DNA from: JAHFTW01 sp038046785
GTDB lineage: Archaea; Thermoplasmatota; E2; JACPAO01; JAHFTW01
Reading direction: 5' to 3'
Assembly (NCBI GenBank): GCA_038046785.1
Contig: JBBSVM010000005.1
Location: 62,001-126,000, forward strand
DNA length: 64,000 bases
Part shown: positions 45,416-53,336 of the stretch, piece by piece
Layout: each line of letters opens with the position of its first letter
How positions within the stretch are numbered: the first letter of the stretch is position 1
Notes under the pieces: model-generated
Seen by the model: the letters and a program-made list of their open reading frames with translations, nothing else
The model's database searches: none
What the model was told of the DNA's origin: nothing
Made by a program: the position numbers and the translations under genes

Positions 45416-45960
45416 CACGCCACCACGCGAAGATGCACGGGCTGCCCGGCATGGTCGTACGCGCGCCAGTCGTCCGGCCCGTACGGCTCACACAAAATCA
45501 GATGGACCGTCCCCTGCGACTCGAAAAACTCGAAATCGGCGTCCGACGGGTAGGGGTGGGTGTCGGGGTGGCTGTGCAGCGTCCCCTTGATGGCGCGGTC
45601 CACCGGCAGCGTGTGGGTGTAGAGGATGGTGTGGGCGTCACCCTGCACGATGGGAAGCAGGGTGAGTTCGATGATGGTGCCGTCGGCAACACGCAACATG
45701 GCGCCGAACTCCTGCGGGTGGCTGGAGCGGGCGGCGGCAAGCGCCATGTCGAGGACGCCGCGCTTGACGGCGGTGATGGTCGGGTGGGGAATCGTCGCAC
45801 GGCTCCAGGATTCCCAGTGATCCCAGTACTCCTCGTCGCTGCAGGTCGCCATCCAGTGGTCGAACTCGTCGTCGGTCCACTCGTCCTGGGGCAGGTCGAG
45901 GAAATCGGCGCGCAACACCACCTCGCGGCCTTTCTTGCGCCCAAAGCCAAAGAGGCCCAT
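45415..45960 (-). CDS. JAMM/MPN-domain metalloprotease-like protein
   Basis: 181 aa. The JAMM signature is complete: an upstream Glu (EFGAML) and H129-x-H131 followed by D142 in HSHPDTHPYPSDAD. JAMM proteins remove ubiquitin-like (SAMP) modifiers in archaea or cleave other isopeptides. The first 60 residues are acidic and rich in Trp, His and Asp (DEWTDDEFDHWMATCSDEEY), an unusual addition. Coupled to the membrane HExxH protease gene. Confidence 0.82.
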   Translation of the reverse strand: MGLFGFGRKKGREVVLRADFLDLPQDEWTDDEFDHWMATCSDEEYWDHWESWSRATIPHPTITAVKRGVLDMALAAARSSHPQEFGAMLRVADGTIIELTLLPIVQGDAHTILYTHTLPVDRAIKGTLHSHPDTHPYPSDADFEFFESQGTVHLILCEPYGPDDWRAYDHAGQPVHLRVVA

Positions 45961-45963
45961 GGT

Positions 45964-47661
45964 TCACCGCGTCAATTTGGAGCGCACCCGTTCGTAGAAT
46001 CCAGCGCCGAGACGAATGAAACGCGCCTTCCGCAGGGCGGGGCCGACGCGCACCGTCTGGCCCGGCTCGATGTCGAAACCGTGTTGGCCATCCACGACGA
46101 CGCGTGCCTGGCCCGTGCCGCTTTGTGATTCGCGGTCCTCCAAGGTGACCTCGATGACCGACTCGAACGGCACCACCCAGGGCCGCGCCGAGAGCCGGAA
46201 CGGTGCGATGGGGGCGAGCACCGTGCCGTGCACGAGGGGGTGGACGAGCGGGCCGCCGACACTCATGGCGTAGCCGGTGGAGCCGGTCGCGGTGCTGATG
46301 ATGAGCCCGTCGCCGCGCAGGGTGTCAAGGACTTCCCCGGACACCGTGATGCGGAAGCGGATGAGCTTGGCGATGCGGCTGGTCTGGATGGTCACCTCGT
46401 TGGTGGCGTCCACAAGCGGCTTGCCATCGAGCCAGGCAGAGAGTTTGTCGCGCTCCTCGATGCGGTAGTCGCCGCGCACGATTTGGTCGAGCGCCGCTTC
46501 CGCCTGCGCGGGTTCCACTTCGGCGAGGAACCCAATCGCCCCGGCGTTGACGCCGAAGACCGGTTTGTCGGTCACCGCCTGCGTCATGAGGATGGTGCCG
46601 TCGCCGCCGACGGTGAGGAAGAGGTCGGCTGCTTGGTCCAGCTCGGCGAGGGTGTGCCGCTTCGCGCCGGTCGCCTTGGCGAGGTCGGTCTCCTGGAGGA
46701 CAGTCTGACCGCGCGCCACGAGGAGGTCGCGCAGCCGGAGCGCTTCGGCGCGCACGTGCGGGATGCCAGCCTTGGCGACGAGGGCCCAGGTGAGCGGGCC
46801 GGAAGCGCCGGAGGAGGCCGGGTGGGCTGCGGTGCCTTTGGGTGTGACCGAGCCAAGAATGGCTTTGCGAGCACCTGCGCTGTGGGTGGCGAGGATGCCG
46901 CTGCGCACCTCGAGGTTGAGCGGCATATCGAGGTCGCGGCCGCTGGCGGGGTCCAGCACCTGCCCGCCCGCCTCGCGCACGATGAGGGTGGCGGCAGCGA
47001 TGTCGATGACGCGCAGCCACGGCTTGCGCACGTGGAACGCATCGAGCGCTCCGGTGCCGACGAGGCACATCTCAAGGGCTGCCGCGCCGAGGTCGCGGAT
47101 GTGGCGGCCGGGTCGGCGGTGCGCCTCCTCGATTTCCAAGTCGGCGTAATCGGCGATGGTGCCGAGGACCAGCTCTTTGGCGTCAAACGGGCGCGGCTTG
47201 ATGGGTTGGCCGTTGAGGGTCGCCCCGCCGCCGCGCACCGCTTCGTAGAGGTCGCCGGTGACAAGGTTCTGCACGACGCCCGCTTCCAAGTCGGCAAGCC
47301 GTCCCTGCACTGGGCCGACCGCGACACTTGCGCAGTGGAACGGGATGCCGCGGCCGGCGTTGCGCGAGCCGTCGAGCGGGTCCACGACGGCGAGGAGGGG
47401 GCCGTCGCCGCGCACCAGACCCGCTTCCTCCGAGAGCACGGTGAGGCCGAACGGTTTGGCCGCCTCCAGGATGGCCTGCTCGAGCACGGAATCGGCACGG
47501 CTGGTGGCGTTGCCGCCGGCGCCTCGGCCCACGGTTTCGTGGTTGTCGGGGCGCGCCTCAATGGAGAGCCAGGCGTCGAAGGCGGCCGCGGTGAGGGCGC
47601 GTGCGGCGCGAAGGGATGCCGTCGCCTCCGCCGCCGCAGGTTTGCCTTTCGGCTCTTTCAC
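45964..47661 (-). CDS. Bifunctional NADP phosphatase / NAD kinase
   Basis: 565 aa. The N-terminal half is an inositol-monophosphatase fold (LSEEAGL, VDPLDGSRNAGRGIPFHC, WLRVIDIAAATLIVREAGG) with the metal-binding DPLDGS. The C-terminal half is an NAD kinase (VGGDGTILMTQ, NAGAIGFLAEVEP, ATGSTGYAMSVGGPLV). The same fusion in Methanocaldococcus jannaschii (MJ0917) is known to make and degrade NADP. GTG start at 47661, 25 bp from an AT-rich box it shares with ksgA. Confidence 0.92.
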   Translation of the reverse strand: MKEPKGKPAAAEATASLRAARALTAAAFDAWLSIEARPDNHETVGRGAGGNATSRADSVLEQAILEAAKPFGLTVLSEEAGLVRGDGPLLAVVDPLDGSRNAGRGIPFHCASVAVGPVQGRLADLEAGVVQNLVTGDLYEAVRGGGATLNGQPIKPRPFDAKELVLGTIADYADLEIEEAHRRPGRHIRDLGAAALEMCLVGTGALDAFHVRKPWLRVIDIAAATLIVREAGGQVLDPASGRDLDMPLNLEVRSGILATHSAGARKAILGSVTPKGTAAHPASSGASGPLTWALVAKAGIPHVRAEALRLRDLLVARGQTVLQETDLAKATGAKRHTLAELDQAADLFLTVGGDGTILMTQAVTDKPVFGVNAGAIGFLAEVEPAQAEAALDQIVRGDYRIEERDKLSAWLDGKPLVDATNEVTIQTSRIAKLIRFRITVSGEVLDTLRGDGLIISTATGSTGYAMSVGGPLVHPLVHGTVLAPIAPFRLSARPWVVPFESVIEVTLEDRESQSGTGQARVVVDGQHGFDIEPGQTVRVGPALRKARFIRLGAGFYERVRSKLTR

Positions 47662-47685
47662 GGGTGTTGGACGACAAGCAGCGGG

Positions 47686-47690
47686 TTTAG
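47686..47690. promoter_or_regulatory. Shared AT-rich box between nadK-fusion and ksgA
   Basis: GGTTTAGG (CCTAAACC on the other strand) is the only AT-rich site in the 53-bp divergent gap. Its centre is about 26 bp from each start codon, so it may serve both leaderless genes. Confidence 0.45.
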
Positions 47691-47714
47691 GGTGTTCGGT
47701 GGCCTCCGTGATGC

Positions 47715-48518
47715 GTGCCGACCGATGCGACGACCCGCCAGGAGGGCGCCCACTTCCTCGTTCCCGAGGCAGCCGCCCGCGTTGTGGCAGCCTGCAAGGC
47801 TCAGCCTGGCGAATCCATTCTGGACGCGGGGGCGGGCCTTGGCGCTCTGACCTTGCCGCTCTCGCAAGCGGTCGTTCCGGGTGGAACCATCTACGCCGTC
47901 GAGTCGCATCCGGAGCGTGCCGAAGCTCTGCGCAACCACGCATGGCCCGGCGTGAAGGTTCTGCAGGGCGACATTCTCGCGGTGCGCATTCCGCCGGTGG
48001 ATGCCGTCGTCGCCAACCCGCCCTACAAAATCATCCCCGCCATCCTGCGCCGCCTGCTCGAACTGCCGCTCGAGAAGCCGATTGGCCGCATGATTCTAGT
48101 GGTTCCACGCGAGTTGGCCGAACGACTCACCGCACCGGTCGGTTCCGCCGAGTACGGTCGGCTCACGGTGGAGACCGCCCTTCGCGCCAAGACGCGCATC
48201 CTGTTCAAGCTGCGGCGCGGTGATTTCGAGCCGCGACCCTATGTGGATTCCTCGGTCATTCAGCTCGACCCGAAACCGTTCGTCGAACCGCGCCGGCTCG
48301 GCGCCTTGCTCGATGCGGCGTGGGAGCGCAAGAAGGCGACGCTGCGCCACAGCCTTTCCCCGCTCGCGGCTCTGCTGCAGGTTCCGCCCATGGCCATCAC
48401 CGAAGCGCTCGCGACGGTGAACGCCGAGAAGGGCCGCACCGCGATGGACCTCTCGCCCTACGAGTACGGTGCGCTTGCTCAGGCGTTGACGCGCGCTGCC
48501 CCGCCGCGCGACTTGTAG
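47715..48518 (+). CDS. ksgA: 16S rRNA adenine dimethyltransferase (Dim1/KsgA)
   Basis: 267 aa. SAM motif ILDAGAGLGALTLPL, acidic VESHPERAEAL, and catalytic ANPPYKI, plus the C-terminal helical domain. It dimethylates two adenines near the 3' end of 16S rRNA. GTG start at 47715. Its last 40 bp overlap the end of the permease gene on the opposite strand. Confidence 0.93.
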   Translation: MPTDATTRQEGAHFLVPEAAARVVAACKAQPGESILDAGAGLGALTLPLSQAVVPGGTIYAVESHPERAEALRNHAWPGVKVLQGDILAVRIPPVDAVVANPPYKIIPAILRRLLELPLEKPIGRMILVVPRELAERLTAPVGSAEYGRLTVETALRAKTRILFKLRRGDFEPRPYVDSSVIQLDPKPFVEPRRLGALLDAAWERKKATLRHSLSPLAALLQVPPMAITEALATVNAEKGRTAMDLSPYEYGALAQALTRAAPPRDL

Positions 48519-49894
48519 AACAGATAGACGGGGATTCCGGCGGCGACCACGAGCAGTCCGGCAAGTCGGCTGAAGTTGGCGCTCGACAGGGTCGTCACTT
48601 GGTCGTAGAGCAGGTAGCCCACGAACAAGAACGAGCTGACCACGAAGAGAATCGGGATGTAGGGATAGCCGGGGACGCGGTAGGGGCGCGCCAAGTCGGG
48701 CCGCTTGCGGCGCAGAATCAAGAGGCCCACGCCGGCGAGGCCGTAGAAGAAGAACGAGATGAACACCACGTTGTCGGTGAGCTGGTTGAAATCAAACAGC
48801 AGCAGGAACAGGATGCTGAGGCCGGCCTGCGCCGCGATGGCTTTTCCCGGGACATGGTGACGGTTGACGGTTCCGAACGGGCGCGGGAAGAGGCCGTCGA
48901 GCGCCATGGCGTAGTAGATGCGCGGCCCGGAGATGGTGATGCCGTTGAGGCTGCCGAACACGGAGACGAGAATCATGGCGGCGACGATGGCCTGCCCGGT
49001 GCCTCCGAAGAGGACGTTCGCGGCATCGGTCGCCACGGTCTTGGGCGACGAGGCGAAGCCGTCGAAGCCGAGCACCTGCAGGTAGCCGAGGCTCAGAAGG
49101 ATGTAGAGCAGCATCACGGCGCCAAGTCCCATCAGCATGGCGCGCGGCAGGTTGCGCGAGGGATTCTTGAGTTCCGAGCCGACGCGCACGACGTTGGTCC
49201 AGCCGTCGTAGGCGAAGAGCGCCGCCACCAGGCTGAGGCTGAGGAGTCCGGTGAGGCTGAAGCCCTCCGCCGTGGGCGTGCCCGGCGTGAATGCCTGCTC
49301 GAAGAATCCGATGCGCGGGGTCGCCGGGTCGCCGAAATAGAGGAGGCAGGCGATGGCGAGGAACACCATGAGGCCGCCTTTGAGGAGAGTGAGCGATTTC
49401 TGGACGACGGTGCCGTAGCGCAGGCCGAAATAGTTCAGGAGAGCGAGCGCCGCGATGAGGGCGGCGCCCGTGATTTTGACCGAGAGCTCCAAGTTGCCAA
49501 ACAGTGGCTCGAAACCGGCCGGCTTGAGGGCGTTGAGTTGACGCGCAAAGATGTCGGCGAGTGCTGCCGCGGAGCCGGCCAGGTTGATGGTGAAGGCGGT
49601 CCAGCCGGACAGGAACGCAAGCAGCGGCCCGAGCGCCTCGCGCAGGAAGACATACTCACCCCCCGCCTTCGGGAAGAGCACGCCAAGCTCAGCGTAGGTG
49701 AGCGCTCCCATCAGGGTGAGCAGGCCGCCCACCACCCAGGCGAGGATGACGAGCCAGGGCGAGCCCGCCCCCGCCGCGACGCGGTTGACGCCGAGGAAGA
49801 TGCCGGAACCGATGACGATGCCGACGACGAGAGAGACGGCGCCGAACAGGTTCAGCTCGCGCCGTAGCCCATCCTGCGCGGTGGCGGCGCTCAT
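48479..49894 (-). CDS. APC-family amino-acid permease
   Basis: 471 aa, about twelve helices. FGAVSLVVGIVIGSGIFLGV at the N-terminus has the substrate-binding glycine-rich motif of helix 1; PKAGGEYVFLREALGPLLAFLSGW and AYDGWTNV follow. The pattern suits the LAT/amino-acid exchanger branch. The amino acid is unknown. It starts at ATG 49894 and overlaps ksgA at its 3' end. Confidence 0.9.
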   Translation of the reverse strand: MSAATAQDGLRRELNLFGAVSLVVGIVIGSGIFLGVNRVAAGAGSPWLVILAWVVGGLLTLMGALTYAELGVLFPKAGGEYVFLREALGPLLAFLSGWTAFTINLAGSAAALADIFARQLNALKPAGFEPLFGNLELSVKITGAALIAALALLNYFGLRYGTVVQKSLTLLKGGLMVFLAIACLLYFGDPATPRIGFFEQAFTPGTPTAEGFSLTGLLSLSLVAALFAYDGWTNVVRVGSELKNPSRNLPRAMLMGLGAVMLLYILLSLGYLQVLGFDGFASSPKTVATDAANVLFGGTGQAIVAAMILVSVFGSLNGITISGPRIYYAMALDGLFPRPFGTVNRHHVPGKAIAAQAGLSILFLLLFDFNQLTDNVVFISFFFYGLAGVGLLILRRKRPDLARPYRVPGYPYIPILFVVSSFLFVGYLLYDQVTTLSSANFSRLAGLLVVAAGIPVYLFYKSRGGAARVNA

Positions 49895-49996
49895 CGTCTG
49901 GCGACCATGGCGGCATGCCGCATTTGACGGTTCCCGTTCTCGACCGCTGGCATGGTTCCGCTCGTGCGGCACGGCCAGCCGGCCCGCCCGGAACCC

Positions 49997-50005
49997 TTTA
50001 TGTAG
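49997..50005 (+). promoter_or_regulatory. TATA-like box upstream of aIF5A
   Basis: TTTATGTAG, 33-41 bp before the ATG at 50038, the only AT-rich site in the preceding region. Confidence 0.5.
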
Positions 50006-50037
50006 GCGCTTTCCTGCCCGCATCCGAGGCAAGGGTT

Positions 50038-50424
50038 ATGTCGAAGGAACAGGCCGAAGCGCGCGAACTGAAGGAAGGCCGTTTCATGCTCATCGATGAT
50101 GAGCCGTGCAAGATTGACTCCATCGAGAAGTCGAAGCCCGGCAAGCACGGCGCCTCCAAGGTCCGCATCGAGTGCCGCAACATCTTCACCGGCGCCAAGC
50201 GCACCTACCTCGGCAGCGTGACCGACAAGGTCTGGATTCCCCAGGTCGACAAGCGCGCAGCCCAGCTCCTCTCGTTCCACGGCGGCGTCGCCCAGTTGAT
50301 GGACAAGGACACCTTCGAGACGTTCGAGATCAATGTCCCCGAGGAGTTCGCCGAAGGCCTCGTGGCCGGCTCGGACTGCTCCTACATCATCGCGATGGAT
50401 CAGAAAATGGTCACAAAGATGTAA
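50038..50424 (+). CDS. eif5A: Translation factor aIF5A (hypusine-containing)
   Basis: 128 aa. The hypusination loop SKPGKHGASKVRIE is intact, with the modified Lys in PGKHG. Two small beta domains as expected. aIF5A relieves stalling at proline-rich stretches and aids termination. ATG at 50038; it is followed by a repeat-rich region. Confidence 0.96.
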   Translation: MSKEQAEARELKEGRFMLIDDEPCKIDSIEKSKPGKHGASKVRIECRNIFTGAKRTYLGSVTDKVWIPQVDKRAAQLLSFHGGVAQLMDKDTFETFEINVPEEFAEGLVAGSDCSYIIAMDQKMVTKM

Positions 50425-50433
50425 GTCAAGACC

Positions 50434-50471
50434 AGAGGAGGCCGCGCAGCGGCCGACGGTTGGTCTCGACG
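50434..50471. repeat. 38-bp direct repeat, copy 1
   Basis: Contains the hairpin GGCCGCGCAGCGGCC followed by GACGGTTGGTCTCGACG. It begins 9 bp past the aIF5A stop. A second hairpin, GCATCCGGCGAATGCCGGATGC in outline, follows at 50472-50493. Identical to copy 2 at 50592-50629. Confidence 0.9.
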
Positions 50472-50591
50472 CGCATCCGGCGAATGCCGGATGCAGAATG
50501 CTTTGATTTTGTTTGAGGGGGGCCCTGCGGCCGTGGTTTGTCTCGGAACGTGTCTAGCACTCGCCGGACGCAGAATGGTCGTCTTTACCTG
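50472..50591. other. Non-coding spacer between the two 38-bp repeats
   Basis: 120 bp. It holds a hairpin (GCATCCGGC/GCCGGATGC), a T-rich TTTGATTTTG stretch and a second partly repeated GCCGGA(T/C)GCAGAATG motif. Confidence 0.5.
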
Positions 50592-50629
50592 AGAGGAGGC
50601 CGCGCAGCGGCCGACGGTTGGTCTCGACG
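50592..50629. repeat. 38-bp direct repeat, copy 2
   Basis: Exact copy of 50434-50471, 158 bp downstream, again with the GGCCGC/GCGGCC hairpin. The stretch 50630-50706 to the next gene holds nothing else I recognise. Confidence 0.9.
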
Positions 50630-50706
50630 TGGGGGCCGCGAAGGCCGGACGCTTTGCTGCCAAACGCAACCAGCTTCGGCGCCCCCGAGTGCCTCTTAGC
50701 GCAAGC

Positions 50707-51420
50707 TCAGGCCAAAACCATCAGGCTGGCCAGCTTCTCATCGATGAGCGCCAAGAGTTGCGGAAGCAGGGCGTCGGCCTGCGCTTGGGTCCACTTGTGG
50801 TCGTCGATGCCGACCTCGGGGCCGGGATTGACCAGGTCGCCCATGATGTCGTTGTCCTCTTCCTCGAAAGATGTGAGCGTGAGCGTCGTGGGCCGGGGCC
50901 AGTGCGGCACCATCGCGGGAAGGTCGTAGGTGGTCCCTGCGCGTTGCAGGCGGGCGTGGCGGGTCAGTGTGTATGGCTGGCCGGCATGGAAGCGGTCGCC
51001 CTGAGGGTTCGGTTTGGCTTCGTAGATGCCGTGGTCGAACTCGCCAATCAGCAAGGTGCCTCGGATGGCGCCGCCGTGGTAGTGGATGGTGCCGCGGAAC
51101 CGGTCGTTCCACGAGCACCAGTCTGGGTGGTAGACGTGCATGCTGCGGACCTTGCCTTCCTTGCGCTGCAGGCCCCACTTCAGCATGTCCCCGTACTCCT
51201 CCATGTCGGCCATGCCGCGATCGAGCAGGACGGCCTTTGCTTCCATGAGAAGTTCGGCCAGGCGCGCCGGAGCGGCCTGGTGTTCCTGCAGGGGATGGAA
51301 CTCCAAAGGCGGGGCCGTGGCCGGGGTGCTCCCGGCGGCGCGCATGGCCATGGTCCGCTCCATGGCGTTTTCCAGACCGGGCGGGTACATCACCCTGCCT
51401 GTGGCGGAGCCGCGTGACAA
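50707..51420 (-). CDS. Hypothetical cytosolic protein
   Basis: 237 aa. No recognised domain. Contains HVYHPDWCSWNDRFRGTIHYHGG, GTLLIGEFDHGIYE and a C-terminal acidic-helical EEEDNDIMGDLV...DDHKW region. The His/Trp-rich centre (HYHGG ... EFDHG) could be a beta-rich metal-binding fold such as a cupin, but this is a guess. The start is 51420; an ATG at 51390 is an alternative. It is divergent from pyrF. Confidence 0.6.
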   Translation of the reverse strand: MSRGSATGRVMYPPGLENAMERTMAMRAAGSTPATAPPLEFHPLQEHQAAPARLAELLMEAKAVLLDRGMADMEEYGDMLKWGLQRKEGKVRSMHVYHPDWCSWNDRFRGTIHYHGGAIRGTLLIGEFDHGIYEAKPNPQGDRFHAGQPYTLTRHARLQRAGTTYDLPAMVPHWPRPTTLTLTSFEEEDNDIMGDLVNPGPEVGIDDHKWTQAQADALLPQLLALIDEKLASLMVLA

Positions 51421-51493
51421 GGGTTCGCAACTCCCGGAGCCAGCGCCGTTCGCCCTCGGTAAAGCCTAACCCCCGCCGCGATGTGGCGCCCGC

Positions 51494-52318
51494 GTGGACT
51501 CCTTCAACGACCGCCTTGCTGCCTCCGCCCGCCGCGCCGGCTCCTGGCTCTGCGTCGGCATCGACCCCGACCCGCAGGACTTCCCCGCCGACCTCACGGA
51601 GGAGGATACGCTGGAGTTCTGCCTCGGCATCGTCGAGGCGACCGCACACGTCGCGGCCGCCGTGAAGCCGAACGCCGCCTTCTTCGAAGCGCTTGGCCGT
51701 CCCGGCGCGGAGGCGCTGGAGGGGCTCATCGCGGCGATGCCGCCCGGGCTCCCCGTCATCCTCGATGGCAAGCGCAACGACATCGGCAACACGGCGCGCA
51801 AGTACGCCGAGGCCGCCTTCGAGGAGCTCGGCGTGGACGCCATCACCGTGACCCCCTACCTCGGCCGCGACACCGTGGAGCCGTTTGCGTCCTACGACGA
51901 CAAAGGAGTCTTCCTTCTTGCGCGCACCTCGAATGCGAGCGCCCGCGACTTCCAGGACCTCGTCGTGGACAGCAAGGGAACCCCCCTGTTCCACGCCGTT
52001 GCCCGCAAATCCATGGAGTGGAACCGCGAGTTCCACAACATCGGGCTCGTGGCGGGGGCGACCTACCCCGACGACCTCGCGGCCCTTCGCTCCATCTGTG
52101 GCGACGGCGTGCCGCTGCTGATTCCAGGCGTGGGCGCGCAGGGCGCCGACGCCGCCACCACGTTCGCCAAAGGCGCCGACACGCATGGGCAGTTCGCGCT
52201 CGTGAACGTCGGCCGCGCCATCGCCCACGCCAGCGGCGGCGCCGACTGGAAGGCCAAGGCCAAGGCGTCGGCGGAACGGTTTGCACAAAGCTTGCGGCCA
52301 GCCATGCCAACCAAATAG
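51494..52318 (+). CDS. pyrF: Orotidine-5'-phosphate decarboxylase, type 2
   Basis: 274 aa. WLCVGIDPDPQDFP, VKPNAAFFEALG, LDGKRNDIGNTARKYA with the catalytic Lys-Asp pair, and PGVGAQGADAAT (phosphate loop). This is the longer PyrF subgroup typical of bacteria and some archaea. It makes UMP. GTG start at 51494. The acetyltransferase gene follows 20 bp later. Confidence 0.94.
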   Translation: MDSFNDRLAASARRAGSWLCVGIDPDPQDFPADLTEEDTLEFCLGIVEATAHVAAAVKPNAAFFEALGRPGAEALEGLIAAMPPGLPVILDGKRNDIGNTARKYAEAAFEELGVDAITVTPYLGRDTVEPFASYDDKGVFLLARTSNASARDFQDLVVDSKGTPLFHAVARKSMEWNREFHNIGLVAGATYPDDLAALRSICGDGVPLLIPGVGAQGADAATTFAKGADTHGQFALVNVGRAIAHASGGADWKAKAKASAERFAQSLRPAMPTK

Positions 52319-52338
52319 GACGCGCACAATCGTTTCGC

Positions 52339-52830
52339 GTGCCCCACCCGCACGTCGAGACGCGCCCCAGCCGCGGCCCGCGCAACGCCCTCCAGTACGG
52401 TTTCCGGGACACCAGCCGGTGGCGTGTGGCGTGGAACATTCTTTGGCTGCGCGCGGCCGACGCGGCGCCCTGGTTTGCGCTCAAGAACTGGATGGTGCGC
52501 CGCAGCGGAGCCAAGGTGGGACGTCACGTCAGCCTGGGCTACAAGGTGCAACTCGACATTCTCTTCCCCGGTCGCATCACCATCGAGGAGGACGCCATCG
52601 TCGGCTACTCCACGACGCTGCTCGCGCACGGCTACACGCACGACAACTACCAGCTCGGCGACGTCCGCATCGGCCAGGGCGCAACCGTTGGCGCCAACTG
52701 CACCATCCTGCCTGGCGTCACGGTGGGCGCCGGCGCGGTCGTCGGCGCGATGAGCCTCGTCAACCGCGATGTGCCTCCCGGAGAATTTTGGGGCGGCGTT
52801 CCAGCGCGCAGGATTCGCGAGCGCTACTGA
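52339..52830 (+). CDS. Left-handed beta-helix acyltransferase
   Basis: 163 aa. Hexapeptide repeats (GRHVSLGYKVQLDILFPGRI, ATVGANCTILPGVTVGAGAVVGAMSLV) and the C-terminal GVPARRIRERY. Resembles maltose/galactoside O-acetyltransferase-like enzymes. The N-terminal 55 residues are partly hydrophobic (WRVAWNILWLRAADAAPWFALKNWM). Probably modifies surface sugars; the substrate is unknown. GTG at 52339. Confidence 0.85.
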   Translation: MPHPHVETRPSRGPRNALQYGFRDTSRWRVAWNILWLRAADAAPWFALKNWMVRRSGAKVGRHVSLGYKVQLDILFPGRITIEEDAIVGYSTTLLAHGYTHDNYQLGDVRIGQGATVGANCTILPGVTVGAGAVVGAMSLVNRDVPPGEFWGGVPARRIRERY

Positions 52831-52841
52831 CGACGACGCCG

Positions 52842-52904
52842 AACCGCAGATTTCGCAGATGCGCGCAGAATGACTCCTCTGCGTCATCTGCGCTATCTGC
52901 GGTT
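52842..52904. repeat. Palindromic element, family B copy 5 (variant)
   Basis: AACCGCAGATTTCGCAGATG on the left, CATCTGCGCTATCTGCGGTT on the right; 9-nt units inverted about an AT-poor centre. It fills a convergent gap, 11 bp from each stop codon. Confidence 0.85.
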
Positions 52905-52915
52905 CCGTTAAGGGT

Positions 52916-53269
52916 TCAGGCTCGGCGAATTTGGACGGCGCGTGCATCGAGGCTCCCGTCGCGGACGTAGGGCTCCAAATCAGCCATCAAGCGAGCCGAA
53001 TCGATGCCCCAGCGCGCCGCTCGCCCGCCGAGGCGGAACTGGACGTTGGCCCAATGGTTCTCGACGCCGCGCTGGATGCCTTTGCCGTGCTGCACCAGCA
53101 GCGCCGCCGCCATGATGAGGCCCTGCAGGAACAGTTTGTCGTCGCCCTCGAGGCCCATCCAGAGCGGCTCCCACGCTTCGTGCGCGTGCCAATGCTCGCC
53201 CTGGTTGAACAGGGCGATGCCTTCGTCGAGGCGCGGGTCGTTTGCCGGGTCGGCCACCGGTGCCGCCAT
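52916..53269 (-). CDS. DUF309 protein
   Basis: 117 aa. LDEGIALFNQGEHWHAHEAWEPLW is the core DUF309 signature (HE and W conserved), followed by LFLQGLIMAAALLVQHGKG and GVENHWANV. A small all-helical family of unknown function. Start at ATG 53269; an ATG at 53302 would add 11 residues. Confidence 0.8.
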   Translation of the reverse strand: MAAPVADPANDPRLDEGIALFNQGEHWHAHEAWEPLWMGLEGDDKLFLQGLIMAAALLVQHGKGIQRGVENHWANVQFRLGGRAARWGIDSARLMADLEPYVRDGSLDARAVQIRRA

Positions 53270-53336
53270 GGGGTGGCGGCGCGTGTTGAGCGGCCCGGTC
53301 ATGCCGGTGCGAGCCGGGAAGGGCACTTGGCCGTTC

